Below are positions 42,110 through 49,422 of a stretch of 49,422 nt of DNA, piece by piece. The notes under the pieces are model-generated. The model was not told the DNA's origin, searched no databases, and was given only the letters and a program-made list of their open reading frames with translations. The stretch is from the NCBI GenBank assembly GCA_910578475.1, contig CAJTRK010000025.1:1-49422 (forward strand). The letters are read 5' to 3'. The stretch comes from an uncultured Lachnospiraceae bacterium (lineage in GTDB: Bacteria > Bacillota > Clostridia > Lachnospirales > Lachnospiraceae). The first letter of the stretch is position 1; every line of letters begins with the position of its first letter. The translations under genes and the position numbers were made by a program.

Positions 42110-42649
42110 ATGACCGGTGACGCTGTAAAGACGGCGGAGGAAGATGAGAAAAAGAAGGGAGAAGAACAGAATATGGAACAGGGAAATAACAATATGGAAC
42201 AGGAAATAAAGCAGGCAGAAAAACAGCAATATCAGGAGCAGGTGAAAAAAATAACGCCTACCCATAATATGTTTCTGCAAATGGCAAAGGCGTTTCTGGT
42301 AGGAGGCGTTATCTGCTGTATCGGGCAGTTTATTCTGAATTATGCGGTGAACAGAGCCGGACTGGATAAGGAGACGGCGGGCGCATGGTGTTCCATGCTG
42401 CTTGTGCTGTTGAGCGTCGTGCTGACAGGTTTTAATATTTATCCGAAGCTGGTAGAATGGGGCGGTGCGGGCGCGCTCGTTCCGATTACCGGGTTTGCCA
42501 ATTCCGTTTCCGCGCCGGCCATCGAATATCAGAAGGAAGGACAGGTATTTGGCATCGGCTGTAAGATTTTTACGATTGCCGGACCGGTAATTCTTTATGG
42601 CATTTTTACGAGTTGGGTCCTCGGTGTAATTTACTGGCTGTTCCGATGA
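42110..42649 (+). CDS. spoVAC: Stage V sporulation protein AC
   Basis: A membrane protein of up to 179 residues with the SpoVAC core KAFLVGGVICCIGQFILNY and GFANSVSAPAIEYQKEGQV, in which several helices form a mechanosensitive-type channel for dipicolinic acid. The N-terminal 45 residues are a Glu/Gln/Lys-rich low-complexity stretch; ATG 42173 (158 residues, AGGGAGA upstream) is the likelier true start, with ATG 42194 also possible. The operon ends here: spoVAD and spoVAE do not follow as they do in most spore formers. Confidence 0.93.
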   Translation: MTGDAVKTAEEDEKKKGEEQNMEQGNNNMEQEIKQAEKQQYQEQVKKITPTHNMFLQMAKAFLVGGVICCIGQFILNYAVNRAGLDKETAGAWCSMLLVLLSVVLTGFNIYPKLVEWGGAGALVPITGFANSVSAPAIEYQKEGQVFGIGCKIFTIAGPVILYGIFTSWVLGVIYWLFR

Positions 42650-42693
42650 GCGAAATCTGTTCAGGTAATCTGTTCAGGAAAGCGAAATCTTTC

Positions 42694-42723
42694 TTGCCTG
42701 CCGCCTCGTGTCCATGCTATACT
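42694..42723 (+). promoter_or_regulatory. Promoter of the LRR lipoprotein gene
   Basis: TTGCCT (42694-42699), 18 bases, TATACT (42718-42723). A tandem copy of AATCTGTTCAGG (42655-42679) lies just upstream and may be an operator or a remnant. Confidence 0.55.
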
Positions 42724-42800
42724 TTTTATAAGATATTGACGGAATAACATGTGTTGTTTAACGCATGTATTGCAGCATGGAACAGTGTGGGGGAAGCAAT

Positions 42801-44522
42801 ATGAGAACAGAAAAAGAGGAACCGGAAGAGCGTAGGAAAATCAATGAAATATCAGTGCGGAAAATGCCTTTTTCTCCGCTGCATATGTTATTGTGCGCAG
42901 GGGCCTGCATCCTTTGTGCAGGATGCGGAAAAGAGGAAAACAAAGGCGCAGCGGCAGCCGAAGCAATAGCGAGGGCGAGGGAAGCGGAAACGGCCGACAC
43001 AGAGGAGCATGTGGAGAGCGCGGATTTGGAGCTCGTAACGTATGAGGCGGAGAAAAAGAACACCGACATACACAGCGGGGAACCGGAAAAGGAAGCTATG
43101 GAAAGCGGTTCGGGAGAGGTGAAGACGGAAGCGGACGAACCGGAAAGCGGCGCAGACATGGAGCGCAATACGGGCGGGGAACCGGAAACTATCGAACCGG
43201 AGAAGACGGAACCCGAAACACCGCTCCTTGAGCAGCTTTTTACCTGTGAAGAGGAACTGTATCCGAGCAAACAGTGGAGCATTACCGGGATTGCGGAAGA
43301 ATATGAAGAGCATTTATGGGAGTATATGGAGGAAATCTGTGAAGACTATGACGGTAAATGGTATTTGGTGATTCCGGCCGATATCAACGGCATTCCGGTG
43401 GGGAAAATTGCGGAAGGCGCTTTTGCGGACAGGCAGATGTACGGGGTGCTGCTTCCCGACTCGGTGGAAGAAATCGGTAAAGATGCTTTTCGGAATACCG
43501 GGTTAAAAGATGTTTTGTTTTCGGCGAACCTGGAGTATATCGGGGAAAGAGCTTTTGAAAATTGTAATCTGGAGCGGATTGCTTTTCCCGACAAGGCGCT
43601 TGTCATCGAGGAAAGAGCTTTTGCCGGCAGCAAAAATCTTCTGAGCGTGCTGATTCCGGATGTGGAAACGGAGATGGGAGAAAATGTTTTTCTTGACTGT
43701 GCGCCGGATTTTTGTATCTATTATGGAACGGGACAGGACGAAAAGAGCGTCCGGCTGCTGCGGTATGCGGCGGAACACGGTTATGATACGGTGGAGGTCA
43801 TTGCTACTGACGAGCCGTTTGTTACATATCATGACGAGCCGCTCATTTTAAAACCGGAAATACGGAATTTTTTCTATGGAGATGATGAGGAAGATGAAGA
43901 CTTGTGGTGCTCCTGGGAGGAGGACGAAAACGCTCCGAATTTCGGCTACCCTGACTGGCAATGGTGGTTGGGGTGTTCAAGCTGGTGCGGCTGTATCGAC
44001 TTTGAGAATATCGCGAAGGCATCTTCGGAGCTTTCTTCCTCAGACGGAAGATATAAGGCGGAAAATGTATTGTGGCAGAGCCGGGAAGCAGCTTGGGCAG
44101 AAGGTGTGGAAGGGCCGGGCATCGGAGAGAGTATTACATATCTTCAGCGATGCCTTTATCCGGGGAACAGGCAATGGGAATTGTTCACGCCGGATAATCC
44201 GGAGCCGGTTTTGAACAACCTGTACCATTATTCGGAAATCTGTATTGTGAACGGTTATGCGAAAAATCAGAAAACATGGGAAGAAAACGGACGCATTAAG
44301 CGGTTTGCAATGTATGTGGAAGGGCGGCTGTATGCATATCTGGAATTGGAAGATACGATTTTTCCGCAGTATTTCACCCTGCCGATGCCGGATATTATCG
44401 TGCCCAATGGGGGAATGCTGGAAGTGCGGTTTGAAATCGAAGAGGTATATCCGGGGAGTCTCTATGAAGATACCTGTTTGACCGGATTGGTCATGGAATT
44501 TGAGGGGCGTTCTTCTCATTAA
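42801..44522 (+). CDS. Lipoprotein with BspA-type LRR_5 repeats and NADase-type glycan-binding domain
   Basis: A 573-residue surface protein. A hydrophobic segment ends in the lipobox LCAGC (about residues 30-36), so it is lipid anchored; ATG 42867 would give a shorter, more usual signal peptide. A Glu/Thr/Pro-rich spacer (about 40-150) follows. Residues about 190-310 hold LRR_5 repeats (IPVGKIAEGAFADRQ, VEEIGKDAFRNTG, LEYIGERAFENCN). The C-terminal 150 residues, starting ASSELSSSDGRYKAENVL, match the discoidin-like NADase-type glycan-binding domain. It probably binds a host or plant glycan. Its neighbour is a GH27 alpha-galactosidase. Confidence 0.8.
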   Translation: MRTEKEEPEERRKINEISVRKMPFSPLHMLLCAGACILCAGCGKEENKGAAAAEAIARAREAETADTEEHVESADLELVTYEAEKKNTDIHSGEPEKEAMESGSGEVKTEADEPESGADMERNTGGEPETIEPEKTEPETPLLEQLFTCEEELYPSKQWSITGIAEEYEEHLWEYMEEICEDYDGKWYLVIPADINGIPVGKIAEGAFADRQMYGVLLPDSVEEIGKDAFRNTGLKDVLFSANLEYIGERAFENCNLERIAFPDKALVIEERAFAGSKNLLSVLIPDVETEMGENVFLDCAPDFCIYYGTGQDEKSVRLLRYAAEHGYDTVEVIATDEPFVTYHDEPLILKPEIRNFFYGDDEEDEDLWCSWEEDENAPNFGYPDWQWWLGCSSWCGCIDFENIAKASSELSSSDGRYKAENVLWQSREAAWAEGVEGPGIGESITYLQRCLYPGNRQWELFTPDNPEPVLNNLYHYSEICIVNGYAKNQKTWEENGRIKRFAMYVEGRLYAYLELEDTIFPQYFTLPMPDIIVPNGGMLEVRFEIEEVYPGSLYEDTCLTGLVMEFEGRSSH

Positions 44523-44557
44523 TAGAACAGAAACGTGAAAAACAGGAGGGTATGAAT

Positions 44558-45868
44558 GTGAACAAGAACGGTTTTGCGGTCACGCCGCCGATGGGATGGA
44601 ACAGTTATGATTATTATGACACGACTGTCAATGAAGAGCAGGTAAAAGCCAATGCGGATTATATGGCGGCGCATCTGAAAGAATTCGGATGGGAATATGT
44701 GGTGGTGGATATCGAATGGTATTCCAATGACGCGGGCGCGAAGCGGGAAAGATTTCAGTATATTCCGTTTGGAGATATTGAGATGGACGCTTACGGCAGA
44801 CTGCAGCCGAGTCCCGGGCGTTTTCCGTCTTCGGCCGGCGGAAAAGGGTTTGCGCCTTTGGCGGAGTATGTACATAATCTTGGATTAAAATTCGGCATTC
44901 ACATTATGAGGGGAATCCCACGGAAAGCGGCCCACGAGAACTGCCCGGTGTTCGGAACGAAAGAGACGGCGGCGGAAATTGCGGACCCTTCTTCTATTTG
45001 TCTCTGGAATCCGGATATGTATGGCGTTATTGGTTCAGAGGCCGGACAGGCTTATTATGATTCGCTGCTTTCCATGTATGCGGCATGGGGCGTGGATTTC
45101 ATCAAATGTGACGATATATGCGACAGCAGACTGTATCGGACGGAGTCTTTTTCGGGATGGGAAGAGACAAGAATGCTTCACCGCGCCATTGCCAGATGCG
45201 GCAGACCCATCGTGCTCAGCCTGTCGCCCGGGCCGGCGCATATTGACCGGGCATGGGAATACTGCACATATGCGAATATGTGGCGTATTACCGATGATTT
45301 CTGGGATGATTGGAGTCTGTTAAAGGCGATGTTTGTCCGCTGTGAGATGTGGCAGGACCATGTGCGCGCGGGATGTTTTCCGGATTGCGATATGCTTCCC
45401 GTAGGCAGATTGGGTAAGGGATTCGGTCAGGAACGGATGACGAAATTCAGCATAGAAGAACAGAAAACGATGATGACGCTCTGGTGCATGTTCCGTTCGC
45501 CGCTTATGATTGGCGCGGAACTGACGTTGTTGGACGAGAGGACCCTGTCGCTTCTTACGAATCGGGAACTGCTTGCCTGTCTTGGGGAAAACTGCAAAGG
45601 GACGCAGGTACGGCGGACGGAGGAACAGGCTGTCTGGATAAACGAAGATAGGACGTCCGGCAGATTGTGCGTTGCGCTGTTTAATCTGAGCGACGAAGAA
45701 GCGGTTCTTTCGGTGACGCTTGAAGAACTGCAGAGAACAGTTGCACCGGGAAGCGAGAAGGAGACAGTTCTGTTTGAGCTTTGGACGGGGGAAGAAAGCC
45801 ATACGGTATCCCACAGAATGGAAGCCGTCGTTCCGGCGCATGGCGTCAGGGTTTATCGGGTGGGCTGA
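44558..45868 (+). CDS. Alpha-galactosidase, glycoside hydrolase family 27
   Basis: A 436-residue enzyme opening TPPMGWNSYDYY, the GH27 hallmark. The nucleophile Asp is in VDFIKCDDIC (about residue 182) and the acid/base Asp in WRITDDFWDDW (about 245). A C-terminal beta domain follows (about 350-436). No signal peptide is visible, so it should be cytoplasmic. GTG 44558 is preferred because AGGAGGG stands 7 bases ahead; ATG 44552 would leave only one base. It is unrelated in family to the GH36 enzyme at 14047. The next ORF overlaps its stop (TGATG). Confidence 0.92.
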   Translation: MNKNGFAVTPPMGWNSYDYYDTTVNEEQVKANADYMAAHLKEFGWEYVVVDIEWYSNDAGAKRERFQYIPFGDIEMDAYGRLQPSPGRFPSSAGGKGFAPLAEYVHNLGLKFGIHIMRGIPRKAAHENCPVFGTKETAAEIADPSSICLWNPDMYGVIGSEAGQAYYDSLLSMYAAWGVDFIKCDDICDSRLYRTESFSGWEETRMLHRAIARCGRPIVLSLSPGPAHIDRAWEYCTYANMWRITDDFWDDWSLLKAMFVRCEMWQDHVRAGCFPDCDMLPVGRLGKGFGQERMTKFSIEEQKTMMTLWCMFRSPLMIGAELTLLDERTLSLLTNRELLACLGENCKGTQVRRTEEQAVWINEDRTSGRLCVALFNLSDEEAVLSVTLEELQRTVAPGSEKETVLFELWTGEESHTVSHRMEAVVPAHGVRVYRVG

Positions 45869-46221
45869 TGAGAGTATCATATGAAATTCCCCAATCCGTT
45901 GTATTTTCCACACTGCTGTCTTTTGTCGGCGTGTTTTTACCTGGAAAGAGTGTCAGCGCCTGGTTTCGCTGTGAGTACGCATCTGCGCTCTCGGAGCTGA
46001 ACCGGGAAGAATGTCGGGAAGGAAATTATGTGTCGGGGGAGATTGACGCATATGAATATCATTTTTATACCATTCCGATAGCGGATGGCAGGTATATGCA
46101 GATAATGATATGGAAAAAAGAGTCTTTAAGAGCGATGGAAGAACTGATAAAAGGGGGGCGGGAGACGCTCTCCTTTGCAGGAGCCATCGCCGCGCAGCAA
46201 CAGAACAGGTTTCCCAATTGA
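45868..46221 (+). CDS. Hypothetical protein (117 aa), possibly 3'-truncated
   Basis: ATG 45868 overlaps the GH27 stop by one base, suggesting coupling. The product has a hydrophobic segment near the N-terminus and a mixed remainder. I recognise no family. Its last 50 codons overlap the end of the minus-strand remnant at 46065-46477, where both frames look non-conserved, so a rearrangement breakpoint may have cut both genes. Confidence 0.5.
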   Translation: MRVSYEIPQSVVFSTLLSFVGVFLPGKSVSAWFRCEYASALSELNREECREGNYVSGEIDAYEYHFYTIPIADGRYMQIMIWKKESLRAMEELIKGGRETLSFAGAIAAQQQNRFPN

Positions 46222-46477
46222 TGGTATTGTAAAAAGGCGTCCAGCATTTTTCGGAAATCATCATCCCAGTTCATGCAGCCATTATCCAAAAACTCATGCT
46301 GCGCTCTGCCGGCAATCCTGATAAGTTCACCCTGCGCTGTCTGTGCCTTTCCATTTGGTGGAACAAGATATTCCCAAAGTGATTGGAATGCTTCGTCTCC
46401 GGCCTGTTCCGGCACATGGATGGGAGAGACGCCATCATGGACAGGTTTTTTTGGGGATTTTGTATTTTTTTGGCCAT
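46065..46477 (-). pseudogene. Frameshifted small gene (A7 run), degenerate at its 3' end
   Basis: On the minus strand ATG 46477 has a perfect GGAGGAAATG ribosome binding site, but after four codons the reading frame is off by one. Adding one A to the A7 run (46465-46471) gives MAKKNTKSPKKPVHDGVSPI, flowing into VPEQAGDEAFQSLWEYLVPP and a conserved-looking GELIRIAGRAQHEFLDNGC. That body belongs to a small conserved family of unknown function. Beyond LGN near 46200 the sequence no longer looks conserved, so the 3' end is probably also lost. The A7 run could be a true mutation, a phase-variation tract or a sequencing error. Confidence 0.6.
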
Positions 46478-46641
46478 AGTCATTTCCTCCGCTTTCTGAT
46501 TTTTCGCTGGTCTCATGATAGCATTCCTGATTAGTTCTGTCCATGAGCCAATTGTGTTGGGTTAAAAAAGTCTGTGATTTGTCACGCTGCAAGCCAGATG
46601 TGGCAAATGATATTTTCTTATTAAAATGTTTTAAAAAACGC

Positions 46642-46670
46642 TTGACAAAAGTTTAAACAACATATATTCT
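46642..46670 (+). promoter_or_regulatory. Promoter of the Rpn gene
   Basis: A perfect TTGACA (46642-46647), 17 bases, TATTCT (46665-46670). The 454 bases from 46478 to 46931 hold no gene; they contain this promoter and the hairpin at 46716-46737, and a leader of about 255 bases. Confidence 0.65.
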
Positions 46671-46715
46671 AAAACCATCGGAGAAATTCTAACAGATGCG
46701 CATTTCGCGTGTTCA

Positions 46716-46737
46716 TGACAGTTTCTGTCAGATTTTT
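46716..46737 (+). terminator. Terminator-like hairpin in the Rpn leader
   Basis: TGACAG (46716-46721), loop TTT, CTGTCA (46725-46730), then GATTTTT. It lies between the promoter and the gene, so it may act as an attenuator; the stem is only 6 bp. Confidence 0.4.
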
Positions 46738-46931
46738 CTAAAAATAACAGAGAATATGGCAGGAATTGAAAGAATTTCCCCAAAGCGGCCTTTTGGGAAA
46801 CAGCTTTTGTCCTGTCAGGATATCAGAAGAATAAGTGTGAAGAAAATGCGAAAAGCACGCATTCTTCATTGAATGTTTGTGCCGCCGTAAGGCACAGACT
46901 TGCAGGATAAGAGAAAGGAACAGGTATAAAG

Positions 46932-47699
46932 ATGAAACAGAAAAAAGGCGGGAAAAAGGGAGAATGCGGCAGCGGTGCGAACATGCAGAGAAATGTCAAA
47001 GACAGGCTTTTTCGGTTTTTATTTGAATATGACAGGGAGGCGCTTTTGCAGTTGTATAATGCCTTGAACGGAACGGAATATCGGGACGTAACCAAGCTGC
47101 AGGTGGTAACGATAGAAAGTGCAGTCTACGTTGTCATGAAAAATGACCTGGCATTTGTTGTGGCAGGCACTTTAAATATGTATGAACATCAAAGCACAGA
47201 CTGCCCCAATCTGCCCGTACGGGTACTGAATATCAATTATGGCCATAATTGGGAATTAATGGAAAAATGCAGAGCGTTGAAAGAATATGCTGCCTTTGTA
47301 CAAATATCCAGAGAATATATTTCTATCGGTAAAAACAGCAGGGAGACATTGGCAGCTGCGGTAGACGATTGTATTGAAAAAGGGATTTTGAAAGCATTTT
47401 TGAAGAAAAACCGGGCGGAGGTGTTAGGAATGCTATTGGAAGAATTTGATGTCGAAAAATATGAGAGAACTTTGAGAAGTGAAGGTATGGAACAGGGAAT
47501 AGAACAGGGGACAGAATATGGAATCCGGGCGGCGTTGGAACTGTTACTGGAACTTGGCTGCACAAAAGAGGCTGCAAAGAACAGGATTTTGGAAAAATTT
47601 TCCCTGTCAGAGGAAACGGCGGAAGAAAAACTGAGGCTGTACTGGAAAATGGGAGAGAATATACAATCATCGAAAAATATGATAAATGAGGAATTATAA
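46932..47699 (+). CDS. Rpn-family recombination-promoting nuclease, internally deleted
   Basis: A 255-residue member of the Rpn/PD-(D/E)XK 'putative transposase' family of gut Clostridia. The N-terminal part has DRLFRFLFEYDREALLQLYNALNG and the active-site region MKNDLAFVV...YEHQS. Then LPVR joins directly to VLNINYGHNWELMEKCRALKEY, which normally lies 70-80 residues later, so most of the nuclease core is missing. The C-terminal helices and EQG repeats (MEQGIEQGTE) are kept. AGGAAC precedes ATG 46932. Rpn proteins cut DNA and promote RecA-independent recombination; this copy is probably inactive. Confidence 0.75.
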   Translation: MKQKKGGKKGECGSGANMQRNVKDRLFRFLFEYDREALLQLYNALNGTEYRDVTKLQVVTIESAVYVVMKNDLAFVVAGTLNMYEHQSTDCPNLPVRVLNINYGHNWELMEKCRALKEYAAFVQISREYISIGKNSRETLAAAVDDCIEKGILKAFLKKNRAEVLGMLLEEFDVEKYERTLRSEGMEQGIEQGTEYGIRAALELLLELGCTKEAAKNRILEKFSLSEETAEEKLRLYWKMGENIQSSKNMINEEL

Positions 47700-47700
47700 T

Positions 47701-48118
47701 ATGACTTCTCAATCGGAACAGCTGGAACAGTTATTTGTGCAATGGGAACGAACGCAGGAGAACGAAACAGATTTCTCATGAAGTAAAAAATGCTTCTCAT
47801 ATTGAAGAATATTGCAAGCGTTATCAAGATTTTATCAAAAGAGAAATTGAGATTATTAACCCGGATGTAGTCGTATGGCTTGGTATAAAAACTTATGACA
47901 TGAAATTACATATTAAATATCTTGGGGCCAGATGCGAAAAAGATAAGAGATACTTTATCATAGAACGGAAGAAAGTCCCTATCCTCAGAATGTGGCATAC
48001 ATCTTATATTTATGGTTATATAAAACCGTTGCCGGGGTATTCCAACAAGATTATTGGAAAATTATGTGCAAAATGCCTTAAAGAATTAGAAAGATATAAC
48101 ATTTCCTTATTTCGATAA
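47701..48118 (+). pseudogene. Broken uracil-DNA-glycosylase-like gene
   Basis: ATG 47701 opens MTSQSEQLEQLFVQWERTQE, a plausible N-terminus, but TGA follows after 26 codons. A second frame (47735-48118) carries a good C-terminal half: HIEEYCKRYQDFIKREIEII, INPDVVVWLGIKTYDMKL, VPILRMWHTSY and PLPGYSNKIIGKLCAKC. The order and the NPDVVVW...HTSY pattern resemble uracil-DNA-glycosylase-like proteins. The middle (about 100 residues) is deleted and the halves are out of frame, so the gene is dead. It sits in a cluster of decaying genes. Confidence 0.6.
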
Positions 48119-48149
48119 AATAATTGGCATTTGATGGGAGGAGAGCAAA

Positions 48150-48566
48150 ATGCAGATTGTACCTACTTTAAATTTTGGGGGAAATTGCCGGGAAGCAATC
48201 CAAATGTATGAAAAGGCATTTAATGGAAAGATTCGTTGCATGATTACATATGGAGAGGCGAATGACCCTGCATATATTCCGCTGCTTAAGGAAAATCAAA
48301 AAGATTATATATATCATTCGGAGCTTATATTAGATAATCAGAGAATTATCATGAGTGACCATGTGGATATTGAATTTCAAACGTGCTATTCCAATTTTCT
48401 CACTATGATGTATGATACAAAAGAAGAAGTGCAAAGAGCATATGAAATCATGAAAGAAGGAAGTAAGACAATATATCAGCTGGAAGCAACGCCTTACAGT
48501 TCCTGCCGGGTTGTTTTTGTAGACAGATTTGGGATTCGTTGGGGAATTATGACCGAAAAGATTTAG
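48150..48566 (+). CDS. VOC family (PhnB/glyoxalase-like) protein
   Basis: A 138-residue protein with the PhnB-type VOC fold: VPTLNFGGNCREAIQMYEKAF at the start, YIYHSELILDNQRIIMSD in the middle and DRFGIRWGIM at the end. These small dimeric proteins have paired beta-alpha-beta-beta-beta modules that bind a metal and small substrates; many have no known reaction. GGGAGGAG precedes ATG 48150. It appears intact between two pseudogenes. Confidence 0.88.
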   Translation: MQIVPTLNFGGNCREAIQMYEKAFNGKIRCMITYGEANDPAYIPLLKENQKDYIYHSELILDNQRIIMSDHVDIEFQTCYSNFLTMMYDTKEEVQRAYEIMKEGSKTIYQLEATPYSSCRVVFVDRFGIRWGIMTEKI

Positions 48567-48672
48567 GGGTGTGCCTCTTTCCTGTCATCGCTTATTCGTA
48601 TAGGAATAGCCTTGTTAATATCAGGCGTATAAACGATATCAGGCAATTTGTTATATAATTCTAAAATTATTC

Positions 48673-48948
48673 TTGTTTGCCGGCTTCCTTGCCTCCTGCA
48701 CAGACGCAGCGGATATGTATTATGGAACGCTGGCGGACCGGGTGAGATTTTTCAAAGAGAGCAAGGAGGGAATCGAAACTATGTGCCGGGCTATGGAAGA
48801 TATGAGGAATCAGACATTGAAAGAGGGAATGAAAGAAGTTGCGTTCCGTATGTTGGCGGCTGGCAAATATGCTTTAGAGGAAACCGTTAATATTTCAGGA
48901 CTTTCTCTTGAGGAAGTCAAACAGCTGAAAGCTGATAGAAGCGCATAG
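48673..48948 (+). pseudogene. C-terminal fragment of an Rpn-family nuclease
   Basis: From about residue 14 the frame reads MYYGTLADRVRFFKESKEGI, then MCRAMEDMRNQTLKEGMKEVA and VNISGLSLEEVKQLK, the usual C-terminal tail of Clostridial Rpn proteins. The N-terminal nuclease domain is absent and no ribosome binding site precedes 48673. With the internally deleted copy at 46932 it shows repeated decay of this family at one place. A strong terminator follows. Confidence 0.7.
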
Positions 48949-48953
48949 GCATA

Positions 48954-48997
48954 TAGAGCCAGGAATCTAAAAAACAGGTTCCTGGCTCTATTTTTTT
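48954..48997 (+). terminator. Strong terminator after the Rpn fragment
   Basis: TAGAGCCAGGAA (48954-48965) pairs perfectly with its complement at 48979-48990, followed by T7. It probably belonged to the ancestral Rpn gene. Confidence 0.9.
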
Positions 48998-49313
48998 GCT
49001 CTGAGATGTAAATTTTTTGGGAATATGAGAACTGTTATAAAAGATTTAAAAAGTGCTTAATTGCAAAAGTAAATTCCAGTGCAGGAGTAAATTCTACTGC
49101 CCTTTCAAATCTATTGTCTTTTTCAATTTTTTGAAGCCATAAAGTTGGAAATTGAATTATAATAAATCCGGGCAGATTTTCTAAAACAGGGCATAGCAAA
49201 CAGACCGGCAGAAAACGTCGTGTGCAGGACTAAATTCTGCCAGTGATGTCTGGTTTTTATGAAGATTTAAAAGCAGCGTCTCCTGACAACAGATTTTTGC
49301 CTGGATTTAAAGG
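48998..49313. other. Non-coding AT-rich stretch
   Basis: No convincing reading frame, promoter or RNA structure is seen here. Short repeats of GTAAATTC occur near 49065-49100. It lies between the Rpn terminator and the end of a minus-strand gene. Confidence 0.5.
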
Positions 49314-49422
49314 TTACTTTATCAGCTCAGGTGTCAGGTTGATCTGATCGGGATCGACCGGCCTGAGCTGAAGTGCTAACAGGACATCCATGCGTTCACA
49401 TATCTGCCGCCCGTTATAGACC
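49314..49422 (-). CDS. 3' end of an unidentified gene (partial)
   Basis: A minus-strand frame enters from the right edge and runs 35 codons to TAA at 49314-49316, with ordinary composition (for example GRQICERMDVLLALQLRPVD). Its C-terminus, LTPELIK, does not identify a family. A transposase or other element gene would fit the setting, but nothing in the fragment shows this. Confidence 0.4.
   Translation of the reverse strand, partial: VYNGRQICERMDVLLALQLRPVDPDQINLTPELIK

Noticed and set aside
1..49422. tRNA, rRNA or CRISPR genes
   Set aside because: None seen on either strand by reading for cloverleaf, rRNA core or repeat-spacer patterns; a short tRNA could still be missed without a tool.

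Overview
This window reads as chromosome from a spore-forming, low-to-mid-GC Firmicute, most likely a gut Lachnospiraceae (Clostridium cluster XIVa-like). The reasons are the sporulation operons (spoIIAA-spoIIAB-sigF and spoVAA-AB-AC), an HrcA/CIRCE-type operator before clpB, a T-box leader before valS, strong AGGAGG ribosome binding sites, DUF4250 and DUF6056 proteins, and Rpn-family nuclease remnants. I could not search any database; genus and species are not assigned.

Layout. (1) Positions 1-3.8 kb: the remnant of an integrative element. It holds a truncated lipoprotein, a zinc-ribbon protein, a compact type I toxin-antitoxin locus, an Xre regulator with a divergent operator region, small cargo genes, and a tyrosine integrase cut off before its catalytic domain. 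(2) 3.8-8.6 kb: clpB under a CIRCE operator, an AbrB-type regulator with a damaged small membrane gene, an S66 LD-carboxypeptidase and DUF4250. (3) 8.6-14 kb: a RACo-like ferredoxin/ASKHA protein, a DUF975 membrane protein, a two-component system and a polysaccharide deacetylase. (4) 14-20 kb: a GH36 alpha-galactosidase, manA, a hidden 34-residue membrane peptide on the opposite strand, and a chemotaxis receptor. (5) 20-26 kb: T-box-valS, a FapA-like protein, folC and a 50-residue protein. (6) 26-29.7 kb: a zinc-ribbon/TPR membrane protein, then the forespore sigma F operon; two copies of a double-hairpin repeat sit directly before start codons here, and a 215-bp palindromic element follows sigF. 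(7) 29.7-35.6 kb: MoxR-DUF58-transglutaminase cluster and an aldo/keto reductase with an iron-sulfur tail. (8) 35.6-37.6 kb: an Lsa-type ABC-F antibiotic-resistance protein behind a 400-base leader with two small ORFs and terminator-like structures. (9) 37.7-42.7 kb: small proteins, a DUF6056 membrane protein, a GNAT acetyltransferase and spoVAA-AB-AC behind a sigma-G-like promoter. (10) 42.7-46.2 kb: an LRR_5/glycan-binding lipoprotein with a GH27 alpha-galactosidase. (11) 46-49.4 kb: a decay zone with a frameshifted gene, an internally deleted Rpn nuclease, a broken uracil-DNA-glycosylase-like gene, a VOC protein, an Rpn C-terminal fragment and the end of an unknown minus-strand gene.

The most unusual signals are regulatory: the leader of the Lsa-type gene, the four-segment CCCTCC/GGAGGG switch of the toxin mRNA, and the repeat family that supplies ribosome binding sites and separates spoIIAA from spoIIAB. 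All promoter, operator and RNA-structure calls come from reading the sequence by eye.
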